DNA of 64,000 nucleotides from RUG14130 sp045598325 (GTDB taxonomy: Bacteria > Bacillota > Clostridia > Christensenellales > Aristaeellaceae), in contig JAZLLT010000042.1 in NCBI GenBank assembly GCA_045598325.1, positions 1-64,000 of the forward strand, read 5' to 3'. Of the stretch, positions 51,388-59,358 are shown piece by piece. Both the position numbers and the translations under genes were made by a program. The notes beneath the pieces were generated by a model, which was given only the letters and a program-made list of their open reading frames with translations, had not been told where the DNA came from and searched no databases. Position 1 is the stretch's first letter. Every line of letters begins with the position of its first letter.

Positions 51388-52287
51388 ATGATTACAACAT
51401 GCCAAAAAACTGCCAACAGATTGAATAAGTGGTCCGCCTATGACTACATAAACACGGTATTCCTGATCTGCCTCGCGCTTATCGGAATCTTCCCGTTCCT
51501 GCATTTGCTGGCTGTTGCATTCTCAAGCGGAAACATGACATCCCAATATCTGGTGTCATTGTGGCCGAGGGAATTCTCGGTAGAGGCATTCAAGGAAGTG
51601 TTTGCAGACAACAGGATGCTGGTTGCTTCCTGGGTATCGGTAAAGCGCGTGTTTCTGGGTACGGTCATCACCATGACGCTTACTATCATCACGGCATATC
51701 CGGTGTCGCTGCCCGAGCGTGAGTTCGGTGCGCGCAGGTACTATGTGGTATTCATGATGATCACGATGATGTTCGGCGGAGGTCTCATACCCTGCTACAT
51801 ACTTAACTCCCGATTGAACCTCGTAAACAGCATCTGGGTGCTGGTGGTTCCCGGAGCCATTCCCATTTATAATGTGATCGTAATCCTGAACTTCTTTAGG
51901 AATATCCCGTCAAGCATCCGTGAAGCCGCCATGATCGATGGCGCAAGCGATTTCCGTCTTCTGGTCCGCATCTATGTGCCGCTTTCGATCCCCTGTTTCG
52001 CGACACTCATCACCTTCTGCATCATCGGTCACTGGAACGCATGGTTCGATGGAATGTTGTATATGCGTGAAGTGGATTTGTATCCGCTGCAGACCTATCT
52101 GCAGGCAAAAATCGCTTCCATTGGCAACATCAAGAGCCAGCAGAAGGTCGAGCAGATGATGTTGGTCAGCGACAGAAGTCTCATGTATGCGTACATCGCC
52201 CTGTCCTGTATCCCGATTATGCTGGTGTTCCCGTTCCTATCCAAGTATATCAAAAACGGACTGGTCCTCGGGTCCGTTAAGGAATAA
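51388..52287 (+). CDS. Sugar ABC transporter permease, YtcP/LplC type, third system
   Basis: A 299-residue polytopic protein behind AAGGCAGG. The EAA loop 'IREAAMIDGASDFRLLVRIY' and the C-terminal 'KYIKNGLVLGSVKE' signature mark the subgroup. It completes importer 3. As with importers 1 and 2, no ATPase gene follows; instead a small secreted protein gene starts 16 bases later. Confidence 0.92.
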   Translation: MITTCQKTANRLNKWSAYDYINTVFLICLALIGIFPFLHLLAVAFSSGNMTSQYLVSLWPREFSVEAFKEVFADNRMLVASWVSVKRVFLGTVITMTLTIITAYPVSLPEREFGARRYYVVFMMITMMFGGGLIPCYILNSRLNLVNSIWVLVVPGAIPIYNVIVILNFFRNIPSSIREAAMIDGASDFRLLVRIYVPLSIPCFATLITFCIIGHWNAWFDGMLYMREVDLYPLQTYLQAKIASIGNIKSQQKVEQMMLVSDRSLMYAYIALSCIPIMLVFPFLSKYIKNGLVLGSVKE

Positions 52288-52303
52288 AAAAGGAGTAACG
52301 AAT

Positions 52304-52921
52304 ATGAAGAAATTTCTTTGCATGATCCTTGCTATCATGATGATCCTCAGCGCAGTCGCCATGGCCGATACTCTGTATGAGTACTCTGCGGAAGACGCCG
52401 AGAAGTGGCAGCACTTCACCGGTACCTGGACCCTTTCTGAAGAAGGTATCTCCTGTGAAAACGATGGCAACGATGTTTGGTACTTCGCTTTTGTCGGCGT
52501 TGACGAGGGCTGGACTGACTATGTTGTCGAGATGGATATGAAGTGGTGCATGGAAGGCGGTATCCTGTTCCGCGTTACCGATCCCGCACCCGGCATCGAT
52601 ACCTTCGGCGGCTACTATGCCGGCTATGACTCTGCCTGGGCTTTCTTCGGCAAGGATAATGATGATACCTGGCTGACCGTGACCGCGGCTGCTCCCGAAG
52701 CCCCCTCCGCCATGGCTACCCCCTACGCCGATGAAATGCACTGGAAGCTCGTTGTGAAGGGCAACACCGCTGTTCTTTACATCGACGATATGGAAGTTCC
52801 CTACATGTCCATGACCGATGACACCTACACCGCCGGCGGCGTAGGCATCCGCGTGAAGGCCATCGCAGGCGACGATCCTTGCTACTTCCAGAACCTCAAG
52901 GTATACACCATCGCAGAATAA
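52304..52921 (+). CDS. Small secreted concanavalin-like (LamG/CBM-type) protein
   Basis: The start at 52304 follows AAAGGAG by seven bases. The 205-residue product has the signal 'MKKFLCMILAIMMILSAVAM' cleaved after Ala before 'DTLYEYS', and a single beta-sandwich domain ('EKWQHFTGTWTLSEEGISCE', 'GGILFRVTDPAPGIDTFGGY', 'GGVGIRVKAIAGDDPCYFQN'). This pattern is that of LamG-like or DUF1080-like sugar-binding sandwiches. No catalytic residues or anchor are visible. Encoded between the importer and secreted arabinofuranosidase-like enzymes, it may act as a free sugar-binding module. A weakly similar domain ends the GH43 protein at 56360. Confidence 0.72.
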   Translation: MKKFLCMILAIMMILSAVAMADTLYEYSAEDAEKWQHFTGTWTLSEEGISCENDGNDVWYFAFVGVDEGWTDYVVEMDMKWCMEGGILFRVTDPAPGIDTFGGYYAGYDSAWAFFGKDNDDTWLTVTAAAPEAPSAMATPYADEMHWKLVVKGNTAVLYIDDMEVPYMSMTDDTYTAGGVGIRVKAIAGDDPCYFQNLKVYTIAE

Positions 52922-52938
52922 TACTTGAACACCTTTAT

Positions 52939-52979
52939 GCCTGCGGGGGATGGAAACGAGGATCCATCCTTCCGCAGGC
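52939..52979 (+). other. Long interrupted hairpin after the small secreted protein gene
   Basis: GCCTGCGG and GGATGG pair with CCATCC and CCGCAGGC around a ten-base loop with a short bulge. No T tract follows directly. A TATAAT at 53082-53087 lies before the next gene, so the secreted-enzyme genes may have their own promoter. Confidence 0.65.
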
Positions 52980-53106
52980 GCTCTGTATTTCTCCCGCTTA
53001 CCGAATCACGATTCTATTCCCTGTACCAGAATGAACAGCGCATTTGAATTTGAAATCGCAGGGCTGAACGGCTCTTGTATATATAATGAAATAGGAAGGT
53101 GATCAT

Positions 53107-54708
53107 ATGACCTGCAGGAAGATTTGCTGTCTGATATTGGCTTTTTTAATGATGACCGGCATCTTTTCTGCATCCGCCGAAACATTTGATCTCGGTTCGG
53201 ATGCATACGGGACGAACGCCGAAACGGTGACTATAACCGTTTCGGACGAAGTAATCAACACGGTAAAGAGCGGCATTTTCGGTGCCAACAACGGTTACCG
53301 TGCCGGTGGCTACGGCATCTATGATGAGGAGAAGCGTGTTTTTAATGAAAATATGCTTCAGAAGATCATCGACAGCGGCATCACGCACATCCGCGAGCCG
53401 GGCGGAATCGAAGGCGACTACTTCCACTGGTATGAGTGTGTCGGACCGCAGGAAAACCGTGTGGCGCAGGTAAACCCTTTTTCGATGGCGTATCCTTCCT
53501 ATACGGAAAAAGAAGGGGAACCGTATGATGTTTTATTCGGCCCGGATGAATGGATCGAACTGTGCAAAAGAACAGGGATTTCTCTCACAATACAGCTCAA
53601 CAACGGCACGGGAACTCCGCAGGAAGCGGTGGATTTCATCCGCTACTGTCTGGACAGCGGCGTTGAAATCGAAAGCATCGCGGTCGGCAACGAATCCTGC
53701 ATGCAGGAAGAGCGGGTGGAGGGCATCTCTGTTACCTGCAACCCCGATGAATACATTGCGTTTTACAACGAGGTCCTTCGCTTGATGGGCGATGACATGA
53801 AAGCGGAACTCAAGCAAAAGGGGATACCCTTCGGCTGTATTGGCCTTCCGGGATCTCATGTACTGTCAATTCATAGGAAATGGGACAACACGGTCCTTGC
53901 CGGTGTTTCCGAACCTGCCGACTTTATTGATATCCATATCGGATACTCACCCTTCAGCGTTAACCTGAATGGTGTTGACGCAAAAACGATCCATCTGGGT
54001 ATGCTTGCAAGTTCCCAGTATGTGAAGAGTTTACTGCAGATGGAAGCAAAGTCGATTGCTTCCAATTCTCCCGATACACGCATCAAGATGTCTGAGTATG
54101 GGCCGCTGGGTAATAACATGTGCTACGGTACGGCAGGCGCGCTGTATCTGGCATCCTTCTTCCAGACGGTCCTGAACGAAGAGAAAGTATTCAGCGCCGA
54201 TTATCTCCCGCTCTGTTACACATATTCCTCCCGGAATACGCTCATCGGTGCCAACACCACGCAGGATCTCTACTGGGACAATGTGGTGACCTATGTATTC
54301 CGCATGTATGTGGAGCAAACCGGACGCAAAGTCCTGTCCACGGCGGTGGAAGGCGGAGCGACCTTCAAGGCGCAGGCGGTCGGTCTCATGCCGAGACAGC
54401 TCAATGTGCCGACGGGTGACGCTGCTGTCTACTATGACGATGAGACGGGTGCGGGCACTCTGTTCATCCTCAATAAGGCGTACGAGGAAAATACAGTATT
54501 TGATGTACTCATGCCCTTTGAAAGCATGACCGTTACGGCGGTCACCGAATTGTGGGACGCCGACTACTCAAAGGCAAACACACAGGCCGAGCCAGAAGCG
54601 GTAGTGCCGGTGAGCATCGCCCTTACGGAACAGCCGGAAGTCAGCAGCTTCACCGTTACCGCAAAGCCGGTATCGCTGATCAAAATCGACTTTACTACCG
54701 GAAAGTAG
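53107..54708 (+). CDS. Secreted GH51-like clan GH-A hydrolase, paralog 1
   Basis: A 533-residue exported enzyme: signal 'MTCRKICCLILAFLMMTGIF' cleaved at about 'SASA' before 'ETFDLG'. The barrel begins 'IFGANNGYRAGGYGIYD' and contains 'HIREPGGIEGDYFHWYECVG', comparable to the Arg-x-Pro-Gly-Gly block of GH51. Candidate acid/base is Glu196 in 'AVGNESCM' and nucleophile Glu330 in 'KMSEYGPLG'. A C-terminal beta domain follows. AGGAAGGTG precedes the ATG. The best guess is an extracellular alpha-L-arabinofuranosidase-like enzyme, but the motifs differ from cytosolic GH51 and could represent another GH-A family. Confidence 0.75.
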   Translation: MTCRKICCLILAFLMMTGIFSASAETFDLGSDAYGTNAETVTITVSDEVINTVKSGIFGANNGYRAGGYGIYDEEKRVFNENMLQKIIDSGITHIREPGGIEGDYFHWYECVGPQENRVAQVNPFSMAYPSYTEKEGEPYDVLFGPDEWIELCKRTGISLTIQLNNGTGTPQEAVDFIRYCLDSGVEIESIAVGNESCMQEERVEGISVTCNPDEYIAFYNEVLRLMGDDMKAELKQKGIPFGCIGLPGSHVLSIHRKWDNTVLAGVSEPADFIDIHIGYSPFSVNLNGVDAKTIHLGMLASSQYVKSLLQMEAKSIASNSPDTRIKMSEYGPLGNNMCYGTAGALYLASFFQTVLNEEKVFSADYLPLCYTYSSRNTLIGANTTQDLYWDNVVTYVFRMYVEQTGRKVLSTAVEGGATFKAQAVGLMPRQLNVPTGDAAVYYDDETGAGTLFILNKAYEENTVFDVLMPFESMTVTAVTELWDADYSKANTQAEPEAVVPVSIALTEQPEVSSFTVTAKPVSLIKIDFTTGK

Positions 54709-54719
54709 AGGATAGAAAA

Positions 54720-56321
54720 ATGAAACAGATATCGATTTGCCTGATAATCGTACTGCTTATTTCGGCAGTAATCCCCGCGTATGCGGATACCGTGATCGAC
54801 CTGAGCGGCGAGAAATATGAAACCAGTGAGCAAACAGCTGTTGTGACGGTAGAGGATGAAGTCATCAATACCGTGAAAAGCGGCATCTTCGGCGCAAACA
54901 CCAGTTACCGAGGCGGCGGATACGGCATTTACGACGAAGAAGAGTTGACCTTCAATGAAACGCTGCTTGAGCAGATCAGAAACAGCGGTGTTACGCATCT
55001 TCGTCTGCCCGGCGGTATTGAAGGAGACTATATCCACTGGAACGAGTGCATCGGACCGCTTGAGGAAAGAAAAGAGCAAATCGATTGTTTCTCCAGCGAA
55101 TATCCTACCTACACCTTGAAAAACGGTGCGGAATATGTGGTGGTATTCGGACCCGATGAGTGGAACGAACTCTGTAAACTGACCGGCACCGCGCTTACCG
55201 TGCAACTGAACGCGGGTAACGGAACACCTGAGGAAGCAGCGGATTATGTAAGATACTGTCTGGACAGCGGCGTGGAAATTGAGAGCATCACGGTTGGCAA
55301 TGAAGTCTGCATGTCCGGCGAGAATGTGGCGGGCATGCATGTGACCAAAACCGCCGAAGAGTACATTGCATTCTACAATGAGGTTTGGAATCTGCTGGAC
55401 GATAAAACGAAGCAGGAACTGAAAGACAGGAATATTCCTTTCGGCTGCATCGGTATTCCCGCGTCTCATCCGCTGTGTAAAGACAGTCACTGGGATAAAA
55501 CTATTCTGAAGGCAATCGGAGACAAAACCGATTTCATCGACATTCATATTGCATATTCGCCGTACTCTGTAAACGGCAACAACAATGAGCAGATCATCAA
55601 ATGCCTGCTTGCGTCCGCTGACCGTGTGCGCAAGCATCTCGATGTGGAGATTGCCGATATTGAGCGCTTTGCGCCCGATGTAAAGATCGCCATTTCGGAA
55701 CACGGTCCGCTGGGCGCGATCCCATACTCCTCCGGAGTTGCGGGCGGCCTTTTCCTTGCTTCTTTCTTCCAGGTGGTTTTGGCAGAGGAAAAAGTGATCA
55801 GCGCCGATTATCTGCCGCTGACCAATCATCCCGCGGCAAACAACCTGCTGGGTTTCTATAATGAAACCGGGGAAGAAATCACCTTTGACAATGTCGTGAG
55901 TTTTGTGTTCCGCATGTACGCTGAGCAGATCGGCCGTGATGTGCTTGCCTGCGATGTGAGCGGCGCGAAGACCTTTGCGGCACCCGCCGTAGGTCTCATG
56001 GCAGGTATTCGCGGTGTATCCGAAGGAGCTTCGGCTGTCTATTATGACGCAAAGACCGGAGAAGGCTCGCTTTTCCTCATCAACAAAGCGTACAAAGAAA
56101 ACACCATTTTCAATGTGGATCTTCCGTTTGATGAATATGATATCAGCGGTATCACCGAGCTGTATACCTATAACAACACGATGTACAACAGCTATACGAG
56201 ACCCACGATGGTGAAGCCGATCGATCACTCCGATTTGTGCACTTCTGTCGGCAATGAACCGCTTACCGTCACACTGAAGCCGGTATCTCTCCTGAAAATC
56301 GATTTCAAGGTCGTCAAATAA
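54720..56321 (+). CDS. Secreted GH51-like clan GH-A hydrolase, paralog 2
   Basis: The start at 54720 follows GAGGAT; the open frame upstream lies in the previous gene. 533 residues with the signal 'MKQISICLIIVLLISAVIPA' cleaved after 'YA' before 'DTVIDL'. It is collinear with paralog 1 along its whole length and of equal size ('EVINTVKSGIFGAN' is identical in both). Candidate catalytic residues are Glu195 in 'TVGNEVCM' and Glu327 in 'AISEHGPLG'; the residue after the nucleophile is His where paralog 1 has Tyr, suggesting altered specificity. The genes are only 11 bases apart, a clear tandem duplication. Confidence 0.77.
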   Translation: MKQISICLIIVLLISAVIPAYADTVIDLSGEKYETSEQTAVVTVEDEVINTVKSGIFGANTSYRGGGYGIYDEEELTFNETLLEQIRNSGVTHLRLPGGIEGDYIHWNECIGPLEERKEQIDCFSSEYPTYTLKNGAEYVVVFGPDEWNELCKLTGTALTVQLNAGNGTPEEAADYVRYCLDSGVEIESITVGNEVCMSGENVAGMHVTKTAEEYIAFYNEVWNLLDDKTKQELKDRNIPFGCIGIPASHPLCKDSHWDKTILKAIGDKTDFIDIHIAYSPYSVNGNNNEQIIKCLLASADRVRKHLDVEIADIERFAPDVKIAISEHGPLGAIPYSSGVAGGLFLASFFQVVLAEEKVISADYLPLTNHPAANNLLGFYNETGEEITFDNVVSFVFRMYAEQIGRDVLACDVSGAKTFAAPAVGLMAGIRGVSEGASAVYYDAKTGEGSLFLINKAYKENTIFNVDLPFDEYDISGITELYTYNNTMYNSYTRPTMVKPIDHSDLCTSVGNEPLTVTLKPVSLLKIDFKVVK

Positions 56322-56359
56322 CATATGTCCGGTCAAAAAACACCGAAAGGAAGATAGCC

Positions 56360-57871
56360 ATGCAGACTTATGTAAATCCCATAAGCGGCGGACAGGATCC
56401 CTATTTCGTGAAGGGACCTGACGGGCTGTATTACAGCGTGTTTGGAGGCGGAAACAGAAGTACAAGCATTTATGTGGCTCAGTCAGTCAGATTGAGCGAG
56501 CCGGGTGTCGCGCATCTTGTATGGACGGCAAAGGATGGATGCTGGAATTCGGGGACCATATGGGCACCTGAAATCCACTATTTGCGCGGCAAGTGGTATA
56601 TCTATTACACTTCTGCGGTAATGGACTGCGGTGTTTCGGGATGGACCACGCGCAAGCTCGGAGTACTGAAATCGGATAATCCATTGGGTCCCTATGTAGA
56701 TGCGGGAAAGCTTGAGCTTGGCGATGATATGTCTATCGACGGTAGCGTTCTCGAGATGCCCGACGGCAGACTCTATTTCGTGTATATGCGGAATAAGCGT
56801 TTCGAGGATCAAATGAATACCATCTGTATTGCTCCGATGGAAAGCCCTGAGAAAATATGCGGAGAACCAGTCATGATCTCCCATCCGACTTTCCCATGGG
56901 AAGAATTCGTGAATGAGGGCCCCGAAGCATTGATACATGATGGAAAAATCATGGTTGTTTATTCCGCTCATGCGGCACATACGCCAGAGTATTGCCTCGC
57001 AATTCTGGAATGTGCCAATCCGGATGATCCGTTGGATCGCGCATCATGGATTAAACACACATCTCCGGTATTCAAAAAAGGAAATGGTGTTTATGGTCCC
57101 GGACATGCAAGCATGACGGTTTCGCCGGACGATACTACTCCATATTTGGTATATCATTGCAAGTCCAATGAGAACTGCACATTCGGTTTACCCGGAAGCA
57201 TGGATCGCATGATCTGCGTACAGCCCTTCACATGGGATGAGAATGGGTACCCCTGTTTCGGTGAACCTCTTCCTACATGCGTGCCTTTGCCGCTGCCGAA
57301 AGGAGAAAAAGAGGACGAGCAGGGAAACTGTATCGAAAATGCGATTTCAGACAAAAATGAATACTTAATTTCCTATTCCGGGAAGGAATATCTGAACATC
57401 GTGGAGAATATTTTGTATTTAGACGGAATGGCAAAGCCGGAGTTCGGCTGCAAGGCGGTCATTCGCGGCATCAAATGGAATGATGTGTGTGTCGAAATCG
57501 ATATGAGGATGCCCGGCGGCGACTGCGCGGGCGTGATTCTGCGGGGAACAAATATCGGTGCGCGTAAATATCTGATGAATGGTTATGTGGCGGCACTTTC
57601 ACCGCGTTTCGGTTTGGAATTGCTTCGCGTAGATCGTACAGTACCCGTAAGACTTGCTTATAGTCCGGTGCGAGCAAGGCAGGGTGACTGGGTACATATG
57701 AAGATCACAGCAGCGGGAAACCGAATCACGGTTGAATCCTGCGGCAGTACGCTGACAGTAAATGACGATATGTATATTTCCGGTAGAGTCGGCATGGTTG
57801 CCGATGGGGATCTGGCATGGTTCAAAAATATGCGTGTGGAGGACTTGAGAAATGAGTCAGATAACGCTTGA
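56360..57871 (+). CDS. GH43 glycosidase with C-terminal sandwich domain
   Basis: A 503-residue cytosolic enzyme behind AAAGGAAG. The five-bladed propeller starts 'NPISGGQDPYFVKG' with base Asp13; 'SIDGSVLEM' holds the pKa-modulating Asp and 'FVNEGPEALI' the acid Glu186. The C-terminal 170 residues form a concanavalin-like domain ('GGDCAGVILRGTN', 'SGRVGMVADGDLAWFKNMRV'). GH43 members with this layout are usually alpha-L-arabinofuranosidases or beta-xylosidases. Its last 20 bases overlap the start of the GH51 gene, so the two are translationally coupled. Confidence 0.9.
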   Translation: MQTYVNPISGGQDPYFVKGPDGLYYSVFGGGNRSTSIYVAQSVRLSEPGVAHLVWTAKDGCWNSGTIWAPEIHYLRGKWYIYYTSAVMDCGVSGWTTRKLGVLKSDNPLGPYVDAGKLELGDDMSIDGSVLEMPDGRLYFVYMRNKRFEDQMNTICIAPMESPEKICGEPVMISHPTFPWEEFVNEGPEALIHDGKIMVVYSAHAAHTPEYCLAILECANPDDPLDRASWIKHTSPVFKKGNGVYGPGHASMTVSPDDTTPYLVYHCKSNENCTFGLPGSMDRMICVQPFTWDENGYPCFGEPLPTCVPLPLPKGEKEDEQGNCIENAISDKNEYLISYSGKEYLNIVENILYLDGMAKPEFGCKAVIRGIKWNDVCVEIDMRMPGGDCAGVILRGTNIGARKYLMNGYVAALSPRFGLELLRVDRTVPVRLAYSPVRARQGDWVHMKITAAGNRITVESCGSTLTVNDDMYISGRVGMVADGDLAWFKNMRVEDLRNESDNA

Positions 57872-59357
57872 TTTTGCTTCCTCGAAGGGCACGATTGCCC
57901 CGGAACTCTATGGACATTTCTCCGAACACATCGGCGGTGTGTTCTATGACGGGTTGTGGGTCGGTGAAGACAGTAAGGTGGAGAACATTCACGGTTTCCG
58001 CAAATCTCTCGTGGACAGTTTCAAAAAAATAGCCCCTCCCGTTCTCCGTTGGCCGGGTGGATGCTTCTCGGAAACTTATGATTGGCGTGATGGCATTGGC
58101 CCCAGAGCAGATAGACCCCGCCGTGTAAACTGGTGGTACTACTGTGATGGCCGCATTGAGAGCAATCAGGTCGGAACTCATGAATTCATGGATTTGTGCA
58201 AACTCATTGGCGCGCAGCCCTATGTGGCCGCAAACATGACAAGTCTCGGCGCATTGCATATCAGGGACTGGATTGAATACTGCAACTTTCCCGCAGGAAT
58301 GACTACTCTTTCCGATGAGCGCGATAAGAATGGCTCACCGGAACCATTCAATGTGCAGTACTGGGGCATCGGCAATGAGAATTGGGGTGGCGGCGGTCAG
58401 ATGACTGCTGAACACTGCGCCGATGAGTTTATCCGTTTCACAACGATTTGCCGTCCGCTGCTGCCGCTGGGACTGAAGTTTATCATGTGCGGAGCCAACG
58501 GACATGATCTTGATTGGACGCGTAAACTGCTTGGTCAGTGGAGCAGCAGACCCTGGCATGAAACACCCGCGTGGGGAATGAGTGTGCACTATTATACAAA
58601 CGCTTTTTCCGGCCACGATGATCTGAATTTCGACGAAGCCGGTTGGTATGACGAACTGTTCAGAGCAGACTATATGCGTCATATCGTAGATGACCACAGG
58701 GCAGTTATGGATGACTATGATCCTGATAGAAAGCTGAAACTTGTCGTTGATGAATGGGGCAATTGGCATAAGGACGGCAGCGGTCCCAGCAAGGGCTATA
58801 ATTTGTTTGAGCAGCAGAGCAACATGAGAGATGCCGTTGTTGCAGCCATGACGCTCAATATTTTCAACAACAGATGCGATGTTGTCGGTATGGCGAATGT
58901 CGCGCAGCTGTGCAACAATCTGCATTCTCTGTATCTTGCAGGCGGAGATAAGTTTGTAGAGACTGTGAACTATTATGTTTTTGACATGTTCAAGAACCAC
59001 AAGGGAGGAAAGCAGATCCGTACCTGTGTCGCGGCGCCGCAAAGAGAGTACCAGAAGTATGACGCGCTTGACATGATCAGCGCATCTGCTTCTGTCAAAG
59101 ATGATATGCTCACACTGACGCTCGCCAATCTCGATCTCGGCAAAGAGGAAGAGGTGAAGCTGTCCGCTCTGAACGGAAAGCTGTCCGGAAAGGGAACGCT
59201 TCGTATTTTGAGAAGCAACGATCCTCTGACCTGCAATACATTCGAGGATCCCTATGCCGTGATCCCGAAGGAAACGGAGATAGAAGTCGGCGAGGATTTC
59301 AGTTTCACGATGCCGGCTGCGTCCGTGGCAGTTCTTACGGTGAGACTGGAGGCATAA
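57852..59357 (+). CDS. GH51 alpha-L-arabinofuranosidase (cytosolic)
   Basis: A 501-residue protein with all GH51 landmarks: 'LYGHFSEHIGGVFYDGLWVG', 'VLRWPGGCFSETYDWRDGIG', acid/base Glu176 in 'WGIGNENWGGGG' and nucleophile Glu301 in 'LVVDEWGNW'. The C-terminal beta-sandwich is complete, and there is no signal peptide. It removes terminal alpha-L-arabinofuranosyl residues from imported oligosaccharides. The start lies inside the GH43 gene and the glycyl radical enzyme gene starts one base after its stop, a very tight operon. Confidence 0.95.
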   Translation: MSQITLDFASSKGTIAPELYGHFSEHIGGVFYDGLWVGEDSKVENIHGFRKSLVDSFKKIAPPVLRWPGGCFSETYDWRDGIGPRADRPRRVNWWYYCDGRIESNQVGTHEFMDLCKLIGAQPYVAANMTSLGALHIRDWIEYCNFPAGMTTLSDERDKNGSPEPFNVQYWGIGNENWGGGGQMTAEHCADEFIRFTTICRPLLPLGLKFIMCGANGHDLDWTRKLLGQWSSRPWHETPAWGMSVHYYTNAFSGHDDLNFDEAGWYDELFRADYMRHIVDDHRAVMDDYDPDRKLKLVVDEWGNWHKDGSGPSKGYNLFEQQSNMRDAVVAAMTLNIFNNRCDVVGMANVAQLCNNLHSLYLAGGDKFVETVNYYVFDMFKNHKGGKQIRTCVAAPQREYQKYDALDMISASASVKDDMLTLTLANLDLGKEEEVKLSALNGKLSGKGTLRILRSNDPLTCNTFEDPYAVIPKETEIEVGEDFSFTMPAASVAVLTVRLEA

Positions 59358-59358
59358 C

